Virus record (IMG/VR): IMGVR_UViG_3300027878_000179
Location: 1 to 51,106 of that record
DNA length: 51,106 nucleotides
Origin: a virus
Strand: one strand, 5' to 3'
Part shown: positions 5,179 to 11,802 of the stretch, one piece after another
How the letters are laid out: each line of letters starts with the position of its first letter
Position numbering within the stretch: the first letter of the stretch is position 1
Position numbers and translations under genes: made by a program
Notes under the pieces: model-generated
Told to the model about the DNA's origin: nothing
Databases searched by the model: none
What the model saw: only the letters and a program-made list of their open reading frames with translations

Positions 5179-5922
5179 TCAGGGGACGATGAGGCAGATT
5201 GCGTGGGCGGTGATCATGCTGGGGCCGATCCCGGTGTTCGTCGCGGTGCAGTGCCAAACCATCGGCGCTGCAAGAATGCCAAAGTTCTCGGCACGTTGCG
5301 TCGTGAGCTGGGTCTTCGTGTTCGCGACGTCGCAGCTTCCAGAGAGCAGAATATCGTTCGCGTCCAGGCACGACGCGAACGCGTCGTTGGTAGAAGACAC
5401 AGCCACGTTTACCGGGACGTCGACAGGATAGACCTGCGACCTTGAGATGCCGGCGCCGGGGGCTCCAGGCGTTCCCGGCGTTCCCGGCGTTCCCGGCGTT
5501 CCCGGCGCTCCGGTGAGCCCCTGCGGGCCCTGCGGCCCGGCGACGCCCGGCGCTCCCTTCGGCCCAGTCAGGCCGAGGTCGCCCTTCGGGCCGGCGGCAC
5601 CGGCCAGGCCCTGAGCACCCTCGACACCCTGCGGGCCGATGAGCCCCTGCGGGCCGGCCGCGCCGACGGGGCCGATGTCGCCCTTCGGACCCTCGGAACC
5701 CTGCGGCCCAGCTTGACCCGCGACGCCTTGCGGCCCGGCGGGGCCCTGGTCGCCCTTCGGCCCAGCAACGCCGGCGGGGCCCTGCGCGCCGGCGGCGCCG
5801 ATGGCCGAACCCGCATCCTGCGTCGGCGGGTTCGGGTCGACCCCGGCGTCCGTCTCGCCCCCGCAGGCCGAAACGAACATCGCCACCATCGCCACCCCAG
5901 CCAGGTTCCACATCGTCTTCAT
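5179..5922 (-). CDS. collagen-like repeat lipoprotein (247 aa)
   Basis: The start is ATG 5922. Residues 1-20 form a signal peptide with a lipobox ending MFVSAC, so the mature protein should be a lipid-anchored envelope protein. After a short linker (DAGVDPNPPTQDAG), residues about 45-155 are Gly-X-Y repeats (GPAGPQGVAGQ, GPKGDIGPVG, (GTP)4-GAPGAG), the sequence form of a collagen triple helix. A C-terminal domain of about 90 residues follows (VYPVDVPVNVAVSSTNDAFA), with three Cys after it and a hydrophobic end (AHAICLIVP). Collagen-like stalks are known in phage fibres, but the lipobox argues for display on the host cell. The (GTP)4 part is encoded by an exact 9-bp repeat (5470-5505) that could change length in frame. 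Confidence 0.8.
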   Translation of the reverse strand: MKTMWNLAGVAMVAMFVSACGGETDAGVDPNPPTQDAGSAIGAAGAQGPAGVAGPKGDQGPAGPQGVAGQAGPQGSEGPKGDIGPVGAAGPQGLIGPQGVEGAQGLAGAAGPKGDLGLTGPKGAPGVAGPQGPQGLTGAPGTPGTPGTPGTPGAPGAGISRSQVYPVDVPVNVAVSSTNDAFASCLDANDILLSGSCDVANTKTQLTTQRAENFGILAAPMVWHCTATNTGIGPSMITAHAICLIVP

Positions 5923-5963
5923 GGCACAATGTACTTACACGTTGCGTGGGATGCCAGATGGTG

Positions 5964-6704
5964 TCAGTCGATGATGTCGGCCTCGCGCAATTTGGCCCAG
6001 TGTGCCGTCCAGTATGCCGTCGACGTAACCTTCGATGCGTAGGCGTCGAGAGGATCGTTCTCGATCGGGACGTGGATCAGCAGCGGCAGGGACGTCAGAT
6101 TGTGTTTCCACTGCCGGAGGTCGAGCAGGTACATCCCGGAATTGGTCTGCCGAGAGAAGACGTAGATCGACAGCGGATCCGGAAGGCGCATCCCCTTCGC
6201 CGGCCCGAACGTGGTCACGATCTTGGTGGGCATGCGCGTGAACTTCGAGAGCGCGAACCCGTGCTCGCTCGCCCAGGCGATCGCGAACTGCAAGGCGGCG
6301 TCGCCGAGGTGTCGCTGCTCCTGGAGGCTGGCGGCGACGCGCGCTTCCGTGCGCGCCTGGTCCAGCGGTGCGGCGGCCGCCGGCGGCTTCGGCTTCGGCG
6401 TGGCCGCGAGGTACGTCTCGATGGCTTTCCCTACCGTGGGGGGCTCGATCATCTGCGGGGCGGTCATCTCGTCGAAGCTGTCGCCCGTGCTCTGGGGGAT
6501 GACGTAGTGGGGGGCGTCGACCGCGTCAGGGCCGACGAAAACGTCGATCCCTTCCTCTTCCGAGCGCATGGCGCGATCCATGTAGGTCTCGTCGTACGTG
6601 TACGCGAGCCCGGTGCTCTCCACGCGCGCGGTGTCGCCGTGGGAGATTTCGGCGCTCGGGATCGCCGCCAGCGCGGCGTCGTCGGGAACGGTTCGGTCGG
6701 TCAT
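5964..6704 (-). CDS. hypothetical protein (246 aa)
   Basis: The start is ATG 6704, overlapping the upstream stop as ATGA. The N-terminal 120 residues are acidic and low in structure (TVPDDAALAAIPSAEISHGD, EEEGIDVFVGPDAVDAPH), with an Ala/Pro linker (ATPKPKPPAAAAP). The C-terminal half looks folded (LQFAIAWASEHGFALSKF, PTKIVTTFGPAKG, LSIYVFSRQTNSGMYLLDLR) and is rich in aromatics. No family is recognised. It is the last gene of the minus-strand set coming from 8.4 kb, and 42 nt separate it from the collagen-like gene. Confidence 0.7.
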   Translation of the reverse strand: MTDRTVPDDAALAAIPSAEISHGDTARVESTGLAYTYDETYMDRAMRSEEEGIDVFVGPDAVDAPHYVIPQSTGDSFDEMTAPQMIEPPTVGKAIETYLAATPKPKPPAAAAPLDQARTEARVAASLQEQRHLGDAALQFAIAWASEHGFALSKFTRMPTKIVTTFGPAKGMRLPDPLSIYVFSRQTNSGMYLLDLRQWKHNLTSLPLLIHVPIENDPLDAYASKVTSTAYWTAHWAKLREADIID

Positions 6705-7591
6705 GACTTTCCTTCGCCCGTGGGGGGCTCGCTGTTGAGCGCGAGGCGGCCATCGCCATACACGATGATCTCTGCCCCGTCGTGAAACTGCACCACGTGC
6801 TCGGGCCCGCAGTGGATCTGCGCAACCCCAGCTCCCGAGGGACGGCTCAGGGTGAGCCCGTTCGGGCAGGACCCCGAGAGCAGCCGCTTGCACTCGCCGC
6901 AGCGGAGCACGTCCCCCGTCGTGATGGGCTTGCCGTCGCGCTTGCTGACGTGCTGCACGAGCAGCTCGGCGACGACCTCTCGGGCTTCCCCCAGCCACAG
7001 CTCGTGGAAGGTGACGCGCTCGCGCGCGGCGAGAACGGTGTTTGCGATGCGCCATCCACCGATCTCGCCCTCGGCGGTGAAGGCGCAGCAGAAGACGACG
7101 CCATCCACCTCGATGTCGATGTGCTTCCCTTTCGCTTCAGGGTCCGCCTCCAGGATGCGCCCGTCGGCGATCACGGGGCGATCGGGGACGCCGTAGCCGA
7201 GCGGGCACATCGGCCGTGGCGCGGCGGCGTCGGGGACGAAGCCATCGATCGCCCGGTGCAGCGACACGAAGCGCCGCGCCTGCCCCGCGAGAAGCCACCC
7301 TCGCTCGGTGAGCTGGAACGAGGACTCGACGAACGTGACGCACCCCGCGTCGGCGAGGTCGGCGAGGCAGTCGTGATCGTCGTGCTCGGGGAGTAGCGTC
7401 CCGTCCGCGAGCTTGGTCCCGTATTTCGTGTGCCAGCCGAGCTGGCACTGCATGGCCGTCGCGCGGGAGCGGTTCGTCTTCGGGTTCGTTCGCCACCTGT
7501 CGGGCGGCACCGCCGCCGCGTTGACCAGGCTTCCTTCGAGGATGAGCAGCACCTGCCAGTGCTGAGGTCCAAAACTGGAGAGGGGATTCAC
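6701..7591 (-). CDS. hypothetical protein with winged-helix-like N-terminus and Cys pair (296 aa)
   Basis: The start is ATG 7591. Residues 1-110 read like a winged-helix unit of a restriction or transcription type: FGPQHWQVLLILEGSLVNA, a conserved-looking NPKTNRSRATAMQ, and DAGCVTFVESSFQLTERGW followed by LLAGQARRF. The middle part has strands (IDIEVDGVVFCCAFTAEGEI) and a Cys site CGECKRLLSGSC near residue 240. The combination suggests nucleic-acid binding, without proof. It is coupled by ATGA overlaps to genes on both sides (6701-6704, 7588-7591). Confidence 0.7.
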   Translation of the reverse strand: MNPLSSFGPQHWQVLLILEGSLVNAAAVPPDRWRTNPKTNRSRATAMQCQLGWHTKYGTKLADGTLLPEHDDHDCLADLADAGCVTFVESSFQLTERGWLLAGQARRFVSLHRAIDGFVPDAAAPRPMCPLGYGVPDRPVIADGRILEADPEAKGKHIDIEVDGVVFCCAFTAEGEIGGWRIANTVLAARERVTFHELWLGEAREVVAELLVQHVSKRDGKPITTGDVLRCGECKRLLSGSCPNGLTLSRPSGAGVAQIHCGPEHVVQFHDGAEIIVYGDGRLALNSEPPTGEGKS

Positions 7592-7878
7592 GCCTTTTCC
7601 TTGATCCGCAGCAGGTAGCGCGCCATCGAGCGAAGACCGCTGGGAGGCAGCCTGACGTCGACGAGGCCTCTGGCTTCGAGGGCGGCGACCTGGCGGCGCA
7701 CATCCGCGACCGAGACGGCAGCATCATCGATCCAGATACTGCCGTCGCCGGCGGCCTTCTCGCGTACAGCCGCGAGAAGGCCGGAGATCGATATCGAGTC
7801 CGTGGGGCTCAGCGACTCGTGCACCAGGACCCGCAGTCGCTCGGTGGTGATGACGACCCGCGGCTCTCTGATCGCCAT
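7588..7878 (-). CDS. small hypothetical protein, winged-helix-like (96 aa)
   Basis: The start is ATG 7878. The sequence MAIREPRVVITTERLRVLV is followed by ISISGLLAAVREKAAGD, a strand pair (IWIDDAAVS) and VADVRRQVAALEARGLVDVR, then RYLLRIKEKA. The DVRRQVAALEARGLVDVRLP segment resembles the recognition helix and wing of a winged helix-turn-helix. It overlaps the neighbour upstream by one base (TGATG) and the one downstream by four. A perfect 13-bp hairpin (7752-7783) lies in the part encoding LLAAVREKAAGD. Confidence 0.65.
   Translation of the reverse strand: MAIREPRVVITTERLRVLVHESLSPTDSISISGLLAAVREKAAGDGSIWIDDAAVSVADVRRQVAALEARGLVDVRLPPSGLRSMARYLLRIKEKA
7752..7783. repeat. perfect 13-bp inverted repeat inside a CDS
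   Basis: Arms 7752-7764 and 7771-7783 are exact reverse complements with a 6-nt loop (TACAGC), inside the 96-aa gene. Confidence 0.85.
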
Positions 7879-8375
7879 CAGTTGAGCTTGCTGGTGGGCG
7901 GCGACCCAGGGCGAGTCGAGACGATGCCGCCGGAATCGACCCACGCCATGACGAGCAGAAGAGAGCTGCCCGGGTGCGCGGCGAACGTCGCCTTTACCTC
8001 GGCGGCAAACCGGTCGACGTCGTCGGGGGTCTGGATCTTTTTCTCGACGCGCACCGCCTTGATCGCGGTGACGTTGGCGAGCATCTCGTGAACGTGCCCC
8101 AGCGCCTCGCGCTCTTTCGAGCGTAGCTCGCGCACGGCGTACACGTCGCCGATGCCGAAGATCTGCGCCAGCTCGGCGACGCACATGTCCCCGACCTTCT
8201 TCTGATCTCCCGAGGCGATGGAGAGACCGACCACCACGATCGGTATATCCTCGGCGATCGAGCCGCGAGCGATCGCGATCCGGCGCGCGTCTTCCATTTC
8301 CATGGTGTCGGCCTCGACCTCACAGGTCATGATGTGGGGCGTCTCGGGGGCAAAAACGCCCCATTTGATCGGCAT
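7878..8375 (-). CDS. hypothetical protein (165 aa)
   Basis: The start is ATG 8375 (MPIKWGVFAPETPHIMTCEV). The sequence alternates hydrophobic strands and helices (IPIVVVGLSIASGDQ, VAELAQIFGIGDVYAVRELR, SSLLLVMAWVDSGGIV), the rhythm of a small alpha/beta fold. I do not recognise it. Its stop overlaps the start of the downstream gene (TGATG at 7876-7880). A gap of 20 nt separates it from the upstream zinc-ribbon gene, so all five genes from 8623 to 5964 probably form one operon. Confidence 0.7.
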   Translation of the reverse strand: MPIKWGVFAPETPHIMTCEVEADTMEMEDARRIAIARGSIAEDIPIVVVGLSIASGDQKKVGDMCVAELAQIFGIGDVYAVRELRSKEREALGHVHEMLANVTAIKAVRVEKKIQTPDDVDRFAAEVKATFAAHPGSSLLLVMAWVDSGGIVSTRPGSPPTSKLN

Positions 8376-8395
8376 GGTTCCTCGGTTCAGAGCGC

Positions 8396-8623
8396 TCAGC
8401 TCTTCGGCATGTTGGGGATGGTGACCGACGTGCAGATGACCTTCGTCCCCTGCACGTCGTCGACGCGGGACAGATGCGTGCAAGCGTCGCACCGGACCAC
8501 GTCCCCCGCGCGCGGGGGAGCGGAGGCCGGCTTCGAGCGCATGATCTCGCTCATCACGACGATGGTGAGACCACAGTGTGCGCAGGTGAGCTTGAAGTGT
8601 GCGTCGCCAGGGGGAGTGCTCAT
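8396..8623 (-). CDS. zinc-ribbon-like small protein (75 aa)
   Basis: The start is ATG 8623. Two CxxC pairs, LTCAHCGLTI and VRCDACTHLS, are spaced about 30 residues apart, typical of a four-Cys zinc ribbon. It is the first gene of the leftward set. Its ATG lies 6 nt after a TATACA hexamer, and a dyad (8635-8651) overlaps the promoter, so this small protein may head a regulated operon with a leaderless mRNA. An 18-bp perfect palindrome (8502-8519) is embedded in the gene. Confidence 0.7.
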   Translation of the reverse strand: MSTPPGDAHFKLTCAHCGLTIVVMSEIMRSKPASAPPRAGDVVRCDACTHLSRVDDVQGTKVICTSVTIPNMPKS

Positions 8624-8629
8624 CGGACG

Positions 8630-8660
8630 TGTATACTATGCAACGCATAGTCGCGATCAA
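8630..8660 (-). promoter_or_regulatory. promoter with overlapping 17-bp dyad
   Basis: Read on the minus strand, TTGATC (8660-8655) and TATACA (8635-8630) are 19 bp apart, and the ATG is 6 nt after the -10. Between them lies the dyad ACTATGC-AAC-GCATAGT (plus-strand 8635-8651). A repressor bound there would block RNA polymerase. Confidence 0.5.
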
Positions 8661-8725
8661 GCTGAAGGCGAGCCCGGTGCGCCATGCCCCGTGCCGTAAT
8701 GCTCGCGCCCCGCGCGCGTAGCGGA

Positions 8726-8731
8726 TATTCT
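8726..8731 (+). promoter_or_regulatory. -10-like TATTCT, 7 nt before ATG 8739
   Basis: GGATATTCT precedes the start by 7 nt, the same layout as the other TAnnnT-start pairs in the window. The preceding bases are GG rather than TG. Confidence 0.35.
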
Positions 8732-8738
8732 CCGCGCC

Positions 8739-8987
8739 ATGGCCCGCGGCTACGTGATGATCTACGAAATGAAGCTGGTCGATGCGGTGGTCGCTGGCCA
8801 CCACGTCAAGGTCGAGAGGCCCTCGAAGATCGCGCAGATTCCGATCGAGTTCGGCTCGGTCGACGAGGGGCGTGAGCGCGCCCGCGAGGTCGCGAAGCAG
8901 CGCACGGGGCGCGCGCCGCGGTCTCTCTCCTGCCTGGCCAACGACAACTTCTCGGTGACCGTCCCCCTGTTGCTGAGCGGAGACTGA
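8739..8987 (+). CDS. small hypothetical protein (82 aa)
   Basis: ATG 8739 opens a frame whose product has strand-like segments (YVMIYEMKLVDAVVAGHHVK, AQIPIEF) and a basic helix (RERAREVAKQRTGRAP). It is the first gene of the long plus-strand structural block and ends 3 nt before the next start. No family is recognised. The C-terminal NDNFSVTVPLLLSG suggests a small beta domain. It may be a minor head-region protein, by position only. Confidence 0.6.
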   Translation: MARGYVMIYEMKLVDAVVAGHHVKVERPSKIAQIPIEFGSVDEGRERAREVAKQRTGRAPRSLSCLANDNFSVTVPLLLSGD

Positions 8988-8990
8988 GTC

Positions 8991-9332
8991 ATGCGCGGGT
9001 CATTTTCCCAGTTCGTTCTCAAGACCAACCCCACCACCCAGGCTCAGATGGTCGGCCAGGGGGATGCGAAACCGACCGGTGATCTCGACCAAAAGAGGGT
9101 GCAGATCGTGTGCTCTGGCGCCTCACCTGGCCCGGCGTGGAACGGCACGATGGTGCTGGAGGGAACCATCGACGGGACGACATGGGAGACGGTGACTGGC
9201 GGCGGAGCAATCACCACCACCTCGGTCATCAATGTGCCGCTCTGGTACGCGAAGATGCGCGTCAACATCACCGTGTACACCGCCGGCTCAGCCGCTGGCG
9301 GCGTCGGCGGGATCGACCTCCTCGCGAACTGA
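8991..9332 (+). CDS. hypothetical beta-rich virion-type protein (113 aa)
   Basis: The start is ATG 8991. The sequence is typical of small phage structural proteins: GDAKPTGDLDQKRVQIVCSG, WNGTMVLEGTIDGTTWETVT, and many Thr/Val strands, ending GGVGGIDLLAN. The pattern 'nGtmvLEGTiDGttWetv' recurs in short phage proteins encoded near portals and neck genes. It has no enzymatic motif. Only 3 nt separate its stop from the portal gene, so it is likely co-expressed with it. Confidence 0.6.
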   Translation: MRGSFSQFVLKTNPTTQAQMVGQGDAKPTGDLDQKRVQIVCSGASPGPAWNGTMVLEGTIDGTTWETVTGGGAITTTSVINVPLWYAKMRVNITVYTAGSAAGGVGGIDLLAN

Positions 9333-9335
9333 CCC

Positions 9336-11465
9336 ATGAACGATCTCGGCCTCGACGAAAAGGCGAAAGACCTCGTCTTTGGCAACGCGACGATCATCAA
9401 GGCCCGCGTCTACGGTCCCGAAGGCGCAGCGCCGCCGAACGTCACCTCGCTGCCCGAAGAGGGGCAAGGGGCCTTCACCGCCGCGGGGGCGATCGTCCCC
9501 CCTTACGATCCCGGCACCCTCTGCCTGATCGCCGAGAACTCGCAGCCGTTGCGCCCGAACGTCGATGCCTACTCGACGAACATCGAGTCGTTCGGGTACA
9601 GGCTGGAGCCCGTCGTCAACCTGACCTCCGTCGAGGCGGATCAGCAGATCGAGGATCAGATCCTCCTCGAACGGATGTACGACAACCCGCACGCGGCCGA
9701 GATCGAGGTCACGCCCGAAGAGGTGCAAGAGCGGCGGGTGCTCATCCAGCGCGAGGCGCGGATCGAGCGGCTCCAGGTCGAGATCTTCTTCAAGCATTGC
9801 GTGACCGACGGCGGCTCGTTTATCGAGCTGCGGGAGAAGACCCGGCAGGATCTGGAGATCACCGGCAACGGCTACTGGGAGGTGATCCGGAACGGGCTCG
9901 GGCAGATCACGCAGCTCGGCTACGTGCCGTCGCTGACCTGCCGGCTGCTGCGCGCGGACAAGAACTACATCCGCGTCCCCACGAAGCAGAAGATCAGCGC
10001 GCTCTCCTACCGAGAGGTCGACGTTCAGCGAAAATTCAGGCGTTTCGTGCAGGTTCTGTACGGCGTCGAGAAGTGCTTCTTCAAGGAATTTGGCGACCCG
10101 CGCGTCGTCAGCGCCGGCACCGGCAAGCCGTACGAAACGTATGAGGCGTTCCGATACGCCGAGGGCCCGAGCGCCCTTGAGGCGACCGAGCTGATCCACT
10201 TCAGGATCTTCTCGCCGCGCTCGGCGTACGGGATCCCGCGCTGGATCGGCGCGCTGCTCGCGGTGCTCGGGTCGCGCGCGAGCGAAGAGGTCAACTACCT
10301 CTACTTCGACAATAAGGGCGTGCCCCCTCTGGCGATCACCGTGAGCGGTGGCGTTCTCGCCAAGGATGCGGTCGACCGCGTGCAGAAGTACGTCGACACG
10401 CAGATCAAGGGCCGCGAGAACTTCCACAGCATCCTGCTTTTGGAGGCCGAGGCCACCGGGACCGGGACGAGCGGCAAGGTCAAGATCGAGCTGAAGCCGC
10501 TCACCGACGCGCAGCAAAAAGACGCGCTGTTTCAGGAGTATTTCTCGAACGCGATCGAGTCGGTCGGCTGCGCGTTCCGGAACCCGCGCATCTTGCGCGG
10601 GCAGATGACCGACTTCAACAAAGCGACCGCTGAGGCTGCGCTGCAATACGCCGAGATGCAGGTGTTTCAGCCCGAGCGCGCGCGCTTCGACCACCTGATC
10701 AACACGCGGCTCTTCGCGGCGATGGAGGTGAAGCACTGGACCTTCACCTCCAACAGCCCGATCGCGCGCGACCCGGCGGTGCTCACCGAGATGCTCTCGA
10801 AGCTGCTCTCGGCCGACGTGTTGACGATCAACGAAGCGCGCGAACTCGCGAACGACATCTTCAATAAGCAGTACGCGATGCTCCCGCACTTCTGGGCTCG
10901 ACAGCCGATGAAGCTGACCATCGCCGGGCTCACGAGCGGCAAGCCCGACTTCACGCAGCCCGATCCCCCGCCCCCGGATCCGAACGCCGCGCCGGTGGAT
11001 GCGGGTGCCGAAGACACGGCCGCGCTCGGCGCCGCGCCCGAGATGCCTGCGCTGCCGGAAGCCTCCGACGAGGCCTCCGACGAGGCTGTCGGCCCCGCGG
11101 TCACGCCCGAAGGGGCCGCCTTGCCGGAGTCGCCGGAAGTCGAGCCGACAGAGGCGGCTGCCGACCCGATCATCGGCGAACTCGAGGAGGCTTCGGCGCG
11201 CGTGGACCAGGCCCTCGCCACCCTGCGGTCCGTGCTGGTCACCAACCCGGATCCCGAGGTGCATCAGCAGCTCGACCTGCTCTTCAGCGATCTGCGGCAG
11301 AGCATTCTGGAGGGGATGGCGACTCGGCAGGCGCCCCCTGCTCTGCCCGAGCTGGGGTACCTCACCGCCGTTGCCAAGGTCGAGGAGCCCGGCGAGAACG
11401 GGGTTCTCCGGATCTATCTCCCGCCCGAGATCATGGCGAGCCTCGTGGAGCCCGAGGTCGAGTGA
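9336..11465 (+). CDS. phage portal protein (709 aa)
   Basis: The start is ATG 9336. The body (residues about 60-520) matches PBSX/XkdE-type portal proteins: FGYRLEPVVNLTS, the DLEITGNGYWEVIRN core strand, IHFRIFSPRSAYGIPRWIGA, YFDNKGVPPLAITVSGGVL, ENFHSILLLEAEATG and FRNPRILRGQMTDFNKATAE. The portal forms the dodecameric ring at the capsid vertex through which DNA enters and leaves. From about residue 540 a Pro/Ala/Glu-rich tail (PDPPPPDPNAAPVDAGAEDT) leads to a final helical segment (VDQALATLRSVLV); this extension makes it longer than usual. A terminase gene would normally lie upstream but is not in the window. Confidence 0.92.
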   Translation: MNDLGLDEKAKDLVFGNATIIKARVYGPEGAAPPNVTSLPEEGQGAFTAAGAIVPPYDPGTLCLIAENSQPLRPNVDAYSTNIESFGYRLEPVVNLTSVEADQQIEDQILLERMYDNPHAAEIEVTPEEVQERRVLIQREARIERLQVEIFFKHCVTDGGSFIELREKTRQDLEITGNGYWEVIRNGLGQITQLGYVPSLTCRLLRADKNYIRVPTKQKISALSYREVDVQRKFRRFVQVLYGVEKCFFKEFGDPRVVSAGTGKPYETYEAFRYAEGPSALEATELIHFRIFSPRSAYGIPRWIGALLAVLGSRASEEVNYLYFDNKGVPPLAITVSGGVLAKDAVDRVQKYVDTQIKGRENFHSILLLEAEATGTGTSGKVKIELKPLTDAQQKDALFQEYFSNAIESVGCAFRNPRILRGQMTDFNKATAEAALQYAEMQVFQPERARFDHLINTRLFAAMEVKHWTFTSNSPIARDPAVLTEMLSKLLSADVLTINEARELANDIFNKQYAMLPHFWARQPMKLTIAGLTSGKPDFTQPDPPPPDPNAAPVDAGAEDTAALGAAPEMPALPEASDEASDEAVGPAVTPEGAALPESPEVEPTEAAADPIIGELEEASARVDQALATLRSVLVTNPDPEVHQQLDLLFSDLRQSILEGMATRQAPPALPELGYLTAVAKVEEPGENGVLRIYLPPEIMASLVEPEVE

Positions 11466-11740
11466 AGCTGGTCTACATCGTCGACCGAACCTGCCACCGG
11501 AAGCTCGTCCCTGGCCAGGTGAAACGCCTTCTCCAGACCGGAGGACTGGTCGGCTACTGGGTCGCGTGTCCGGCGTGCACCAGGATTCGGCAGTACCCCG
11601 ATTCCGACGTGGGGTTCATCGAGACACCTGCTTCGCCGGGGGGACCTCGAACGATCCTTGGGACGAGGTCACCGCTGCGCTGCGAGGCGTGTGGGGTGCT
11701 GGTCCAAATCGGCGACGGCGAGATCTGCGCCGTCTCGTGA
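11462..11740 (+). CDS. zinc-ribbon-like protein (92 aa)
   Basis: The start is GTG 11462, with GTGA overlapping the portal stop. Two CxxC pairs, VACPACTRIRQYP and LRCEACGVLVQI, are about 40 residues apart, forming a likely four-Cys zinc ribbon. The N-terminus (KLVYIVDRTCHRKLVPGQVK) is basic. Small zinc-ribbon proteins are often found beside portal genes without a known role. Its TGA stop (11738-11740) is also the TG-A of an extended -10 element for the next gene. Confidence 0.65.
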   Translation: MKLVYIVDRTCHRKLVPGQVKRLLQTGGLVGYWVACPACTRIRQYPDSDVGFIETPASPGGPRTILGTRSPLRCEACGVLVQIGDGEICAVS

Positions 11741-11746
11741 TACCGT
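11738..11746 (+). promoter_or_regulatory. extended -10 element before the protease fusion gene
   Basis: TG-A-TACCGT; the run TGATACCGTCGCCT is repeated exactly before the scaffold-like gene at 15593. Here the start codon (GTG 11803) is 56 nt downstream with a GGAG box, so this copy would give a leadered mRNA. Confidence 0.4.
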
Positions 11747-11802
11747 CGCCTTGACAGGCCCTGGCGGAGAATCCGTACAGCGCCCGCTCGACGGAGACGA
11801 CG

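Noticed and set aside
5460-5800. Regular short repeats as a possible CRISPR array
   Set aside because: The repeats are coding Gly-X-Y triplets of 9 bp without spacers.
9288-11264. A 658-codon open frame antisense to the portal gene
   Set aside because: GC-rich third positions keep the reverse frames open; its translation is Arg/Asp/Leu-rich without domains, while the plus strand encodes a clear portal.
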